Shown: positions 1 to 10,938 of the stretch, one piece after another
Position numbering within the stretch: the first letter of the stretch is position 1
Layout of the letters: every line of letters starts with the position of its first letter
Origin: Pseudovirgaria hyperparasitica
Lineage: Eukaryota > Ascomycota > Dothideomycetes > Acrospermales > Acrospermaceae
DNA: 64,000 nt
Reading direction: 5' to 3'
NCBI RefSeq assembly: GCF_010093815.1
Contig: NW_022985556.1
Span: 1,037,183-1,101,182 of the forward strand
Program-made: the position numbers and the translations under genes
The notes under the pieces: generated by a model
What the model saw: only the letters and a program-made list of their open reading frames with translations
Database searches by the model: none
Told to the model about the DNA's origin: nothing

Positions 1-2431
1 AAAAGGTATAGATTAGTTGGTATACATCACCTCAGGCTGCGTGATGCTTCTTCCGGATTGATGATTGTTCATTCAAATCACATCCCTACTGGAGATTGCT
101 AGCAGCAACTGTGCCGATCAGTGAGTACTACTATTGAACACGTCCATACCCGCTCACAACGGGGAAATCCAAGTAGCTCGAGTACACAACCGAGCACGTC
201 TAACCGCCACATTCTGATGTGCTCGCTTGAAGAAAGTCGAAATTGCGTCAGGAGTAAACAAAGTACGTAACACTCTAAGCACCCCACCGAATTTCCGGGT
301 GAACCGGATGCAGGAGACGCATCAACATCACATCAGTACACCAATATTGCATACGTGGGTAAAATGGCGAATGTCCAACACACCAGAAGACGAATCGTCA
401 ACAATGATCCCACAATCGTCGATGGGACGGTCGTTTCCATTACAGTTTCAGCAGGGCAAGGGATGGCTAATTACTGATCCTGCTCTGATGACATGTTAGT
501 ACAAGGCTCGCAAGTCAGAAACAACGTCATTTACTAATCCCGGGAAAAAATATATAAGCTAAGCAGCAAGACTATTTTCTACTGCAAGAACAACTCTATT
601 AGGCTTTGGATAATAGTAGCACTTAGACTGGGACTCGGAGACTATATTATAAGACAACACTATCTCTAAAAGCCAGGATCCTAGCAAAAAGCTTACTAGT
701 TGAATAAATTTCTCTGTCTAGAAAAGATCGACCTCTAATTTTCTGGTTTTTCACTCGAAAGACTATAATCCTCTTGCATGAAACTACCTTAATTTGCGAT
801 CAGTCTGTTTCATCGACACTCAAGTTTCAACGTGGTGCGCACGGAACCCCACACAATAATGTGACATCTGCAGTAGCTGAGTTGATTACCGCCAAGATTG
901 GAAAACGCTAATTTTAGCGTGAGAAGAGGCCTGATTCAGAAGTTTTGATTGGCTATACAACGCACGTACATAGTAATAAGCGAGACTAAACATCATCTAT
1001 TAGGTTAAAAAGGAGCGCTGAGTACCCCCCCCCCAAAAGGCTCACACTAGACCCCAGTAGTATAGTAGTACTATGATCTTATTAGCTAGAAGATAGATAT
1101 ATTAGCTGATATGGTAATGCGTCTTTCAGTAAAGTGAATAAGATGTTATGTTACGCCAATGGTCCAACACATAATATTGCCAAAAATCCAACAGCAAGCC
1201 GAATCCGCTAGCTAGGAATACCAGACCAGACTGTTGCCAATCAACCTGCGGTTTAACGCGATGCTCTGACCTCAGTGAGGTCGTCGGCGGGCGCAGAGAG
1301 TGACAGAGTCAAAACTGTTGCTAAATATTCGGGCAACCTCAGAGTCAGTGCCTGCTTATGGCGTCAGCTTTGGGACCCCGCCAGCAGTCAGCCGATGGGC
1401 TCCTAGAGCTCTGATGGGTTCTATAGAGGTCGAGGACATATTTAGGGTGCCTTGCGTAGACGAGGGCAAAGGGAGAGCGATCGGCCTAACAGAACAAGCA
1501 TAAATTGGAGCTCCTGGGGTTGATGCGAGCCGCCTTAAGATCAGTGGAAGCACGCCTTTAAAGGTCCTGACTGAGGCGTTGCAAGATTGTTCGTGATGGC
1601 AGTAACGGCAGAATAGCAGACTCAAACGCGTAAGTCGCGATATCGCATGTAGATTATGGCAGCGATAGAGCATCTTCTCCTCAGGAGTTGTGAGATAGCT
1701 CGTAGAAAGTAGCGGTCGTGGAGCAGTAACTTAAAGTTGTGAGTTGCCCCGCCATTGGCTCAAATACCTCCTCGCATTCGAAGATCCTCCTATCAATCTT
1801 AGGAGCAAGTACTGCTGCAGGATGTTTACAGAGCGACGCTCCATGATCTTGTCCTTCAAATATCAATTGGAGGGTCCTGTCTTGATCTCGGTCAACCGCA
1901 CAGAGACAAGCACGCCGGAACCAGGCATCAAATAGCATCAAGAATAATGACACTTTAGAAAGGCCGAGAGCTCAGATGCTTTAATGCGAAGCATAGGGTT
2001 AAGAACCTCGATCCTGGGTTGAAGGCTTTGAACGGATATGAGCTTGCAGAGCTTGTACATTTACGAGCCTCAGAACGCGTAGTGAGTGACGTGTGTATGT
2101 GTATGAATCAGGTACTGTTGATCGCATTATCGTCACTTGTGGGTATCGTGCGCGCAAGCTTTTTAGGTGTCTTCTCCACAACGATCATTGTGCGCTGTAC
2201 ATACCATCTCTGGCAGATTCGCGTAAATCCCTGTGCACATCACTGTTGGATCAGTATCTCTCACTAGCATCAAAGCCAGAGGTAGGGCACGGTGCAGAGG
2301 TCGTCTTGCAAACGGCCCGAGGCGCCTTCGGACTCGGCGTCGTAGTCGGACTACGGTCCACACAACATTTCGTTAGCATGGATATAAAATTTGTGTCGAC
2401 TGATCACGAAGATCAGTAATACCATTGCGGT
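1..2431. other. Gene-poor left end, no supported gene
   Basis: This stretch of 2.4 kb holds only short open frames without recognisable domains or a convincing exon structure. The first 1.2 kb looks AT-rich by eye. There is a short C run near 1026. I could not identify a transposon or a gene relic here. It may be intergenic DNA or the decayed edge of a neighbouring locus outside the window. Confidence 0.6.
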
Positions 2432-3511
2432 TCAGCGATTCACAATCCGGTGCTCGGCGCCGGGTCCCAGTGTGATAAGTTCAGGCAATGGAGGTGGTTT
2501 GGACCTGACGTCGCCGTCGGTGATGCTCAATAACTTCCTCGCATCGTCCTGGTTGTACTTGTGGATTCTGACCGTCTTGACCGAGATACCCGACTTGTCC
2601 TTGTCGGCATCGTGGGCGCCAACCCATGTCTTGCAGAGAAGGTTTCGCGCTATGTTCACGCCTCCGGGACAGCCATGTGCAATATTACCGCCAAGAAACC
2701 ACGGATTCTCCACACGGTCGAATGCATGAATGAGCAGGTTCAGGGGGAGGGCAGCTTCTTCCACTAGATGGGAGGAGGCGTACGGCTTGATGACATCGTA
2801 TGGCACGCCATGGGGCGAGTATATCACCGATAGGGTTTTCTCGCGATTGTTCGTCGGTGAGGGTGAGAGCGTGCATGACGTCGTTGATATAGTCCGCAGC
2901 GATGCGGGCGAGGCAGGAGGCGTGGGCGGGAGATTGACATACAGAGCCGGAGCAGATAAGACACTATAGGGCGGGCGGTATGTGATTCCGAAGGCGTGGT
3001 GAGAACCAGTGAGGTCCCATTTCGCGGGCATCCAGGCGATAGTGACTTCGCCAGGATGGCCTGTCCGGGAGAATGCAGGCACCTCCAATCTGCAGACGGA
3101 CGCGGCATCTCTCTCATCGTACTTGTCCATGGCAATGATGCAATTGGGGTCGAAATACTGCCATGATTTTATCTTCTTCGCCGCGGCCGGCGTCGCAACG
3201 ATAGTCGATGAGAGGTCGCGCGGGAGTTGGCAGAGAGTGTCGCGGTTACAGTGGTCTGGCTTGTCCTGCGAGACGATGATAAGGTCGGGCTCATGCGGCA
3301 GCTGGGTCAATGATTCGATACACGGCTTCGTTTTGTGATGGACCAAGGCGAATTTGGGATGAAAAACTTGCGTGGACTCTGTCAGCCAAGGGTCGACGAG
3401 GACGGTGAAAGAGCCGGGATACGAATCAGAGGAGGCGACTGGAGCAACGGGAGGAGAGAAAGTGAGGAGGAAGCTGGAATCACCATTCAAGCTCTTAACG
3501 GACACGGCCAT
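2432..3511 (-). CDS. Metallo-beta-lactamase-fold protein with a degenerate metal site
   Basis: A single-exon frame of 359 residues begins at an ATG at 3511. The layout resembles fungal UlaG-like metallo-beta-lactamase-superfamily proteins: an N-terminal beta region ending in LVDPWLTES (about residues 37-45), then VSQDKPDHCNRDTL at about residues 80-93 where the family normally has HxHxDH. The second half of the motif (DH) is kept while the leading histidines are replaced by S and D. Later elements include PGEVTIAWMPAKW and SVIYSPHGVPYD. Family members are putative metal-dependent hydrolases of unknown substrate. Whether this one binds two metals is doubtful. No signal peptide is evident, so a cytosolic location is inferred. 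The 3' neighbour side is gene-poor. Confidence 0.75.
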   Translation of the reverse strand: MAVSVKSLNGDSSFLLTFSPPVAPVASSDSYPGSFTVLVDPWLTESTQVFHPKFALVHHKTKPCIESLTQLPHEPDLIIVSQDKPDHCNRDTLCQLPRDLSSTIVATPAAAKKIKSWQYFDPNCIIAMDKYDERDAASVCRLEVPAFSRTGHPGEVTIAWMPAKWDLTGSHHAFGITYRPPYSVLSAPALYVNLPPTPPASPASLRTISTTSCTLSPSPTNNREKTLSVIYSPHGVPYDVIKPYASSHLVEEAALPLNLLIHAFDRVENPWFLGGNIAHGCPGGVNIARNLLCKTWVGAHDADKDKSGISVKTVRIHKYNQDDARKLLSITDGDVRSKPPPLPELITLGPGAEHRIVNR

Positions 3512-5486
3512 GGCGATGATGGACGACGAGGCATGAAAGCATGTCGAAGCGTGAGGAGGAGAGAGGGGACGAGCAGGAGAGCAGCATATTCGGCGGCGGA
3601 GGAGGAGGAGGAGGAGGTACAGGACTTAATATAATATCAATAATCAAAGTGGAGAGATGTCCGGAGTGACAAGAGAAACCCTGGACGTTCTTTGTGTGTC
3701 TGTGTGTGTGCTGAGCACTGAGCAGCAAGATTAGGCGGTGCAGCAGTCGATAATCAGTGGATTAGTGGGGGCTCTGCAGCTGCATCCATGGCACACATGT
3801 GCGCGCCCTCGCTTACTCTCGCCCTCGGACATGGCGCTTTTTTGTTTATTATCACTACACTACTAACTATCATCGCCCAGAATCCAGACTTCAGAATCCA
3901 GAATCGACACAGCCCGGATTCCAGACCTCTCGCATACGACTTGTTGCGTCTTGCGTATTGCAGCGTGGCGGCCGGCATCGTGTGTTCCGCTGTGGAAAGT
4001 GCCGAACTCATGTACTGACTTGACAATAGGCACTTGTTACACGGTATAATTAATCAAACGATTCGCGGCCTGTCCAATCATCGTCGGTCCTATCGCGACT
4101 CGGCTAAAGATGGCAAAGAGTTCTTGGCTCAGGAACAGTAAGAGAAGCAGACTGGGGGCTGACAGCTGGCAGCAGAGTGGAGACGCGACAAACATAAACA
4201 ACGACTAATTACTCCACTGCTGCTTGGTTGATAGGTACAGTTGATGTATCCACATATAGATATGAAATGTATACTTTATGCGGCTGAGACACTCCGAGGT
4301 CGTGGAGATCTGGACCTAACCTTACACCAACCAACCAACCACATCGCAAATCCGGACGGTCGCCTGGGTGCGTCATCGTGCTTGTACAGCTTCGACCTCC
4401 TCCACATCAGGGGCCGCCATTTGTCCCGTGCGAAGCCATAATATGCCTGAAACCAGTGTTATGTGCTTTGCTCTCGTCGAATCGGCTGTCGCGCAGACGT
4501 GGATGCATGATGACAACTGACTACCACAGTATGCATCACCAGCAAAGCCAAGCCAGAGATGTTGGAAGCTTGACAGGCTCTTGGATAGATAGAGAACAAC
4601 AGAGACGAATGATGCTTAATGCAGTGTGTCTGGCTGAACAGCTCTAGACACAATTGTTGCTTCAAGAGGTACCTCTACTCCGTGACTGTGATACGTATTA
4701 GCGACTGCGCACAAAGGCAGAGAGTCAGGCTGGGTGGTGCATACGTTACTGATAGCACAGCAACACTATAGCAGTCGAGACATGATTTTATCATTACTGT
4801 TATGATCTATTCATGATTTTCTTTGGTTGCAGTCAATGGATGCGACTGAGCTGGAGAGCGTTCGATATTGTAATGAGTTGGTGTGTGTGTGTGTGTGTCT
4901 AGCAGATCCATCGGCCGTGTAGGTTAGAGTGGATGGATGGATGATGCAGCAGCTCAGAGCAGCCCCTCGTTGCCCGCCCTTCACTCTCTCTAGCCCCTCT
5001 GTTCCCCCCTCTGTTTCCCCCTCGTTGCCCCCCGCCTCTCTCCCCTCTCTCACAATCTCTCTCTCTCTCTGTCCCTCACACACGTCAATCCATGCAGCCG
5101 ACTACCCTTCTATTCGACTAATCACCACTAATTACCTGGCACCCACTCACTGCAGCTTCACCACACCACCCAACCCAACCCAATCTCATCTGCTACTGTA
5201 CTCCACCTTTACCTCTACCACCCAAAACCCACACACACAACACCTTCACCTTCATCCCGAGCTCCCCCCAAAACAGCTCTGCGACCCCAGATTTCACTCG
5301 TCACACTTTGCAGCTCGAGCTCGTCCAGCTCTCCTACAGCTTACTACCAGCTTCAATCGTCCAATTCCCGCCCCCTCGTCCTTCTCGTCTTCCTCGCCCT
5401 CCTCGACCCCGCCCTCCTCGGTTGCCTCCCAGGTTGCGCACAGACGAGGGCCTTTCTGCAGCAATCCGTGAGCTTCGTGATTGGTG
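3512..5486. other. Intergenic region with simple repeats between divergent genes
   Basis: No gene is supported in these 2 kb between two divergently transcribed genes. It holds a GGA-rich run near 3595-3616, close to the start of the metallo-beta-lactamase-fold gene, a TG repeat at 4880-4898, and a CT/CCCT-rich pyrimidine tract from about 4975 to 5075 on the plus strand. That tract lies upstream of the zinc-finger gene and may be part of its promoter or 5' leader. The long plus-strand frame at 4929-5471 is a low-complexity artefact of this tract. Confidence 0.6.
4880..4898. repeat. TG dinucleotide microsatellite
   Basis: An uninterrupted run of about nine TG units lies in the intergenic region upstream of the zinc-finger gene. 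Confidence 0.9.
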
Positions 5487-6999
5487 ATGCCGCAACACCG
5501 GAACTCAAACTCGCTCACCAGCTCCTTTTCCGTATCCGATGCCAACAATGAGGTTGTCTGTCCGTTGAAGAATCATGACGGGACGAGTTGCCGGAAGCGC
5601 TGTATCGGCGTGAGTCGCCCGCTTCACCAGCAGAGGCTGTTCACTCCACAACACATTAACGCCCGCTTTCTACCTCTAGGAAAAACGATATCGTTCCATG
5701 CAGGAGCATATCCGTCGAGCACATCCCGAGCATTACCTTCCAAAGCTTCCTGCCACTGAAGAGAGCTTCATGCTGATGGTCAACACCCCACCATCCGAAC
5801 GTCCTCCACCACCAGCACCCCCCGTTACTAGCGCCGGCCCGACGAGTACGTCTCTCATATACAGTATACTGTGCATTGGCTGACAGGACAAGACTACACA
5901 GAGAGCATTCCGTACTACGATGACTTTGGCTCGAGTAGCACTAACAGAGCGACTGATGATGTACGCAGAGGTTCTATGCTGCCGGCTGCCGCTGCCCTAG
6001 CACAATTGCACACACACCGCCCCGAGCCGGAACAATGGTTCAATGAAGATGCGTTTGAGAACGATTGGGGAGGTGGATTGGCAACAAACGGCATGACAGA
6101 CGCCCTGCAACTGTCCGACTCCGAGACGAAGGCCCAGCGCCCAAAGGCAAGGTTGGCGTCCATGTCGTTGGAGCAGCAGATGGCTGTTGACGAGCCCTAT
6201 TTCACCCCGACGTCTAGACCGAGAGAATTGTTGCCGTCCTCACTGGCTCGCTCTCCTCCCGGCCGCTCCACAACCCTGCCACCTGGTCTCAAAGCCGTCA
6301 AGCCGAACAGGCCCAGGAAACCCTCACTCGGCCAGAATGCAAGGAAGCCCAAACACGAGCGCCAAAAATCCAAGGAGCATGCCAGGCTGATGAACTATGA
6401 CAGAAAGGCCTTCTCTGCCGAGCCGCAAAGTGCCGCAGCGCTCTATGGCAAGAGGTGGGAGGACTTGATAGATGCAGCAGCTTCTGCAACGGAAGAAGAT
6501 AGCCGCGACCTGACACCGGTAAGTGGATGGGGAGACTACAAGTCATGCAAGTTAACAGCTTCAGGTACCTCCCTCGCCCCAGATGCTCAGCCGGTCGTCG
6601 GTGCCACCGTACATGGCAAATCAAATGCAGTCGTACACCGCATCGCCTTTGCAACATACTCTGACTCCACCGCCACCAGAGACGAACGACCTGCAGCCAT
6701 TCCCATCTGTCGAGTCCTCCATAGACTCTGCAGTATCTGGCCAGAACTTCCATATGCCCTCACAAGGCTTATCTGACTCTTCTCCGACGAGATCATACCC
6801 GGTCCAGATATATTGTGCGGCTTGCCGAAAGTTGTCAATTCTCCGGAACAGCTATGCCTGCACAGAATGCATATGTGGACTATGTCAGGACTGTGTCGAG
6901 GTTCTTGTCACCGAACAGGCTCGAGCACGGCCGGCTCGATGTCCGCGATGTTCTGCGGTCGGTGGCAAATACAAACCATTTATGCTCGACATAAGATGA
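5487..6999 (+). CDS. Conserved zinc-finger protein with C-terminal RING-like cysteine cluster
   Basis: I build four exons: 5487-5609, 5680-5845, 5887-6518 and 6565-6999, giving 451 residues with all junctions in frame. Residues about 15-75 form a C2H2-like element: CPLKNHDGTSC, then after the first splice EKRYRSMQEHIRRAHPEHY. This type of motif is found in uncharacterised proteins of filamentous ascomycetes. The middle is low complexity, rich in Pro, Ser and basic residues (about residues 95-370). The C-terminus has paired cysteines CAACRKL, CTECICGLCQDC and CPRC that look like a RING-like zinc-binding fold. A role as a transcription cofactor or ubiquitin ligase is possible, but nothing in the sequence decides it. 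Start chosen at the ATG at 5487; upstream in-frame codons are not ATG. Confidence 0.8.
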
Positions 7000-8280
7000 A
7001 GGGTGGCCGGCTCTGAGAAAGCCAGTGCCTTGCTAGTGTTACCACACCTCTGCCGTTGTGACTGCAGAATTTTTGCATCCTCCAGTAACACAAATTTGAT
7101 CTCCGCGTTTTCTTTTGTCTTTACGGGGCCGGATCTTCATCCACACGGAGTTAGTGCATTTACAGAGCCAGATCAGGCATCTACTGGTTGGACCGGGAGT
7201 TGAGGATAGAAAACCGCTGATTGCATCGCTCTGCTGAGCATGCACAGCGTCGACACAGACGGAGTTGATATTGGATTTTTGGGAGGGGAGGGAATGGAAG
7301 GGGTTGGGGGAGGGATATTGTCTTTATGCGCATAACGTCATGGGTCAGGAGTGTGTGCATACCATTCGCTCGCTACGTGTGAGGGTAGAGGGGCTTTGTT
7401 CATCGATAACGGCTCGTCACAGATAGAGATTTGATGTTGATATCCTAGATTTCCAGAGAGAAAATCATCATATTCTGGAGAGCTGTCGTACGCAGCAGCA
7501 GAATACATTACACCACAGCATTCATACAATTCCCGCTCCGAACTATCTGGCTGCATTAGTTCGGAGCAGGACTGGGTTTCTGCTTTGGGATTTGTCTTCA
7601 GTATCCGTGACTGAAGACACGGAAATAATATCACAGAAATGATATAACACGGAAATAATAACACAGCAACCACGAATACTCCGAGAAAAATACATATGCA
7701 CACACAAATACCGCTGCCTCAATCCCAACATCCCATCCCATCCCATCCCATCCAACAATCATCTCGGATTAAGGAATCAGTATTCCATAGGGATTGAGAC
7801 TGCAGCTCAAACCCGTCCGGAGCGTGTGTGTGTAACAGATATACCTAAACAGCCATTGTTGAAAGCTACCCCTCCCATCTCATCCCTGCTACTTACATAC
7901 CTACCTACATACCTCCCTACCTGGCTGCAGCAATGCAGGTGCATGCTTACTATAAAGCAGACGGAGCCGCCCCACTTGATTGCTTACTTACTCCCGTCCA
8001 TCTTCGGTATCCGAAGCATCACATCAAAGGTAAAGGTGTATACGGCCTTGCTTCTTAGATCACAAAATTAGAAATATGGGATGGGTCGAGCGCGCGTAAT
8101 GGTAACGTATGCCCTGGTATTTGATATATGCTTGACCTGTCACCTCAACTCCTCGCTCGCCTTTTTCGACTTTCCGATTTCAATCTTTCTGGACCTATCA
8201 ATGATGAAATGCAAACCTCCTTTGCTCAAATCTAATAGTTTACCTCAGCCAGTCATCGTTTCCGTTTCGTTTCGTGCTCT
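7000..8280. other. Intergenic region between convergent genes
   Basis: No supported gene lies in this 1.3 kb stretch, which separates the 3' ends of the zinc-finger gene and phosphatidylserine synthase. A five-copy CATCC pentamer repeat at 7729-7753 is the only clear structure. Short frames on both strands have no recognisable content. Confidence 0.6.
7729..7753. repeat. CATCC pentanucleotide repeat, five copies
   Basis: Five perfect tandem copies of CATCC lie between the convergent zinc-finger and phosphatidylserine synthase genes. Confidence 0.9.
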
Positions 8281-9165
8281 CTAGGGTTTAGGTATGCGGA
8301 TCGTCTTGCTGACCATCAGGCTTCCGTGCAGTATGAACATGATGGCGAGAGGGTGGAATTCGAAGGGTGTGCCGACAAGTGCTGCGCCGAAGGGGATGTT
8401 CTCGTGTACCCAGCCTTGTGATACCCAGTAGGCCATTAGTGCGGTCGTGCCAAGCGTCGTAGGAATGGGGGTGCCTTCAAAGTATTTCGATTTTCCGGTT
8501 GCATCTTTGGGGAGAACAGATACTGTGACGTTGAAGCGTGCGAGACGTGTGAGGCCGCATAGAACGAAGACTGTCAGGAGGATATGGTCGACTGGGGTGC
8601 GGAGACCCATGGCGAAGGCTGCTACGGCCGGCGACATTCCAAAGGACAGCTGCTACAGTTAATTTGGGCGCAACTTGCAAGTGGTAAGGCCGAAATACCA
8701 GATCAGCGAGCGAGTCAAGCTCTTGTCCCATGAGTGACGCCTTTCCTCTCCATCGTGCGACCTTGCCGTCCAGGGCGTCAAAGAAGAACCCGAACGGGAT
8801 GAGCGCGAGCGCAGCATACAAATTCCCCAAATCGTGTGGGTTACCGAGGCAGTAGCGAAGGGATGAGAATACGGACATGACACCGCAGAATCCTGCAACT
8901 ATTGTGAGCATTTGGTCGTCCACGCTGCAGCGCAATACGTACCGTTGAGCTCTGTGATGTAGTCGGCCATATGGAGCGCTCTGTAGGGAAGTCAGACAAC
9001 AATGCATCATCGGGATCAGCATCGCACGAACCTCACGAGCGAAAAGTGGCCGGCGTCAGAAGATAGAAGCCTTGCCTGCTTGTCTTGAGCTTGGTCGGGC
9101 TTCTTGTCGTCCTTCTCGACACCGCCATTTGGCGCTCCCCATGGCTGGTTGCTTCTTCGCGACAT
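8281..9165 (-). CDS. CHO1: CDP-diacylglycerol-serine O-phosphatidyltransferase (phosphatidylserine synthase)
   Basis: Four exons on the minus strand (9165-9032, 8980-8943, 8892-8699, 8649-8281) give 244 residues. The enzyme makes phosphatidylserine from CDP-diacylglycerol and L-serine in the endoplasmic reticulum. The CDP-alcohol phosphatidyltransferase signature D-G-x2-A-R-x8-G-x3-D-x3-D is present as [20 protein letters not shown] followed by LDSLADL. It continues across the last intron into [12 protein letters not shown], as in yeast Cho1. Several hydrophobic segments follow, for example [18 protein letters not shown] and [14 protein letters not shown]. The N-terminal tail (about residues 1-45) is hydrophilic. 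The 38-nt second exon reads [13 protein letters not shown] with its split codons, matching the region just before the first membrane span. Slightly short for fungal members but complete. Confidence 0.93.
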
Positions 9166-9865
9166 GATTGAGCAGTAGGTCTCTGTAGGATTGCAGGACG
9201 GGGAGAGGAATTGGGGAGTAAGGGTCAGTTATTCAGGGTCTCAGCAGGAGATGTGGTGGTTGTTGGATTGTTGAAGTTGCGTGCGGGCCGAGTAGCAGCT
9301 GGTTTTGTTTTCAAGCTTGCGCGTGGTCCCAACGTCATACGGTCATAGCCACAGCAGAGCCGCCGCACAAGCCAGCCCGCGCTAGCCCGCATTTTCTTGT
9401 GAATGATAGGGTACTGGAGTTAGGATACGGGTATATCTGCGACTTTATCAATAGGCCTGCAGCAAAGCAACAATCACCAGAAAAGCTGTAGTAGAGGAAT
9501 GGACAGGAGTTTTAGTAGATGGATGCATCAGGAAGTTGACGATACTACCTATCTGCTTCTGGGATGAAACACAAGCCTGATGATACTAGCCACTATTGAG
9601 TGACCCTAAAGCGTGCGTACGCTCTGATGATTCTCATGACAAAGCATTCCAGCCGCCCGTTGGATTGAGCATGGATGAACCTGAGGTACTATAGGTCGCG
9701 TTAATCCAAGGCTTTTGGCCGAAGATATCTTGTGCTTTTAACATGGCTCAAAGGGTGTTGGCATAACCTTTTTCTGCGCCAAAATCATGTTTAAGTTGCC
9801 CAACCCGGTCCGCAGACCACCTATAACGCCAATGCGCCGTGACCGTATGTTACAGTGCCTCTTTT
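9166..9865. other. Intergenic region
   Basis: No gene is seen in these 700 bases. They hold the upstream region of phosphatidylserine synthase (minus strand, right of 9165) and the 3' flank of GAR1. Open frames reaching into 9787-9865 are shadows of the GAR1 glycine/arginine-rich exon. Confidence 0.6.
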
Positions 9866-10708
9866 TCACCCGCGACCCCGTCCAAAACCACGGCCACCTC
9901 CTCTCGAGGCTCCGCGACCTCCAAAACCGCCTCCACCAAATCCTCCACGAGGAGCGCCCCGTGATGATCCACCAAATCCACCACGTCCTCGTGGAGCTCC
10001 TCGGCCTCCACCACGTCCGCCAAATCCGCCTCGTCCACCCCTATCTCCGAAGCCTCCACGGCCTCTGCTTGAGCCTCCTGCTCGTTTTGGCTTTGGGGCG
10101 CCTGGGGGAGGCTTGGGTTTCGGCAAAAATCTAGCATTGATGAGATCCAGTCCAGGAATTGCAAAGAGAGTGCTTACTTGACGAGAGGTAAAAGCTTGTC
10201 ACCGCCGATGTAGAACTTGTCGCCAGCCTTGAAAGAAGTTGCGACTATTCCTTCCTGCGGTTTGATCGTAAAGTATACTGAGTTGATCGGACCGAGTACT
10301 TCGTCGACTTTGCCAATGGGAGTCTTGTGTGCATCATAGTGTGAGCTTATGCTGTCATGATATAAAATATCCGACATACCTTGTTCTCGAGATATATGGG
10401 AGCATTGAAATATGGTATCTTCTCGTTGATGGATTCACACACAATCTCGCCCTCGCACGCGTGCATGAAGGAGCCCATTTCTGCATCCAGTCAGTCTATG
10501 TTCCCATTGGCATCTGAATAGTATGTACCAAACACGGAATCAGGTGGTCCAAACGATTGGAAGCCTCCGCGACCTGAAATCCTCGATGTTAGCTTGCGCA
10601 AAGTATGGCGCACTGCGCAGGATACATACTGCCGCCACGAGAGCCGCCTCGTCCGCCGAAGCTGCCACCACCTCCTCCACGGCCGCGTGGAGCTCCTCTG
10701 AATGACAT
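9866..10708 (-). CDS. GAR1: H/ACA ribonucleoprotein complex subunit GAR1
   Basis: Five exons (10708-10630, 10573-10529, 10480-10380, 10323-10178, 10130-9866) give 211 residues. GAR1 is a core protein of H/ACA snoRNPs, which pseudouridylate rRNA in the nucleolus. The N-terminus starts [14 protein letters not shown], an RGG tract. The central Gar1 domain (about residues 27-125) reads [20 protein letters not shown], then [20 protein letters not shown] and [14 protein letters not shown], which are diagnostic. The C-terminal exon (about residues 125-211) is almost entirely RGG/GGF repeats, the second GAR domain. Four introns of 47-56 nt interrupt the gene, and all junctions keep frame. It is head to head with threonyl-tRNA synthetase across 230 bp. 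Confidence 0.95.
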
Positions 10709-10938
10709 AATTGAGTGTTGCGAAGTTGCGAGTTTTACTGCTGGCGTGGATAGCTGCTAGAATGTGCGTGGGATATTTTTCTTGAGGCTCGAAAAACTAG
10801 TGAGATGTAGGGAGTGGGATCCGAGACAGCTCGCTCCTTAAGAAAGTGGCTAGTGGCTCCCCGCCATTTTGCCGTTGTGACTGTGTCGGAAATATCGTGG
10901 AGGGGCAGAGCAACCACTCGACTCACAATCAAGCCACC
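10709..10938. promoter_or_regulatory. Bidirectional promoter between GAR1 and threonyl-tRNA synthetase
   Basis: Only 230 bp separate the two divergent start codons, so both promoters and 5' leaders must lie here. I see no clear TATA box, which would fit housekeeping genes. The synthetase ATG at 10939 sits in the context GCCACCATGG, a near-ideal fungal initiation context. Confidence 0.6.

Noticed and set aside
1-2431. A decayed transposon or RIP-mutated repeat in the left end and other AT-rich gaps.
   Set aside because: No terminal repeats, transposase or reverse-transcriptase motifs were recognisable, and I cannot compute RIP indices here; a dinucleotide-ratio scan would decide.
4929-5471. 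A 180-residue plus-strand frame upstream of the zinc-finger gene.
   Set aside because: It is a Pro/Ser-rich reading of a CT-rich tract with no domain and lies in the probable promoter or leader of the next gene.
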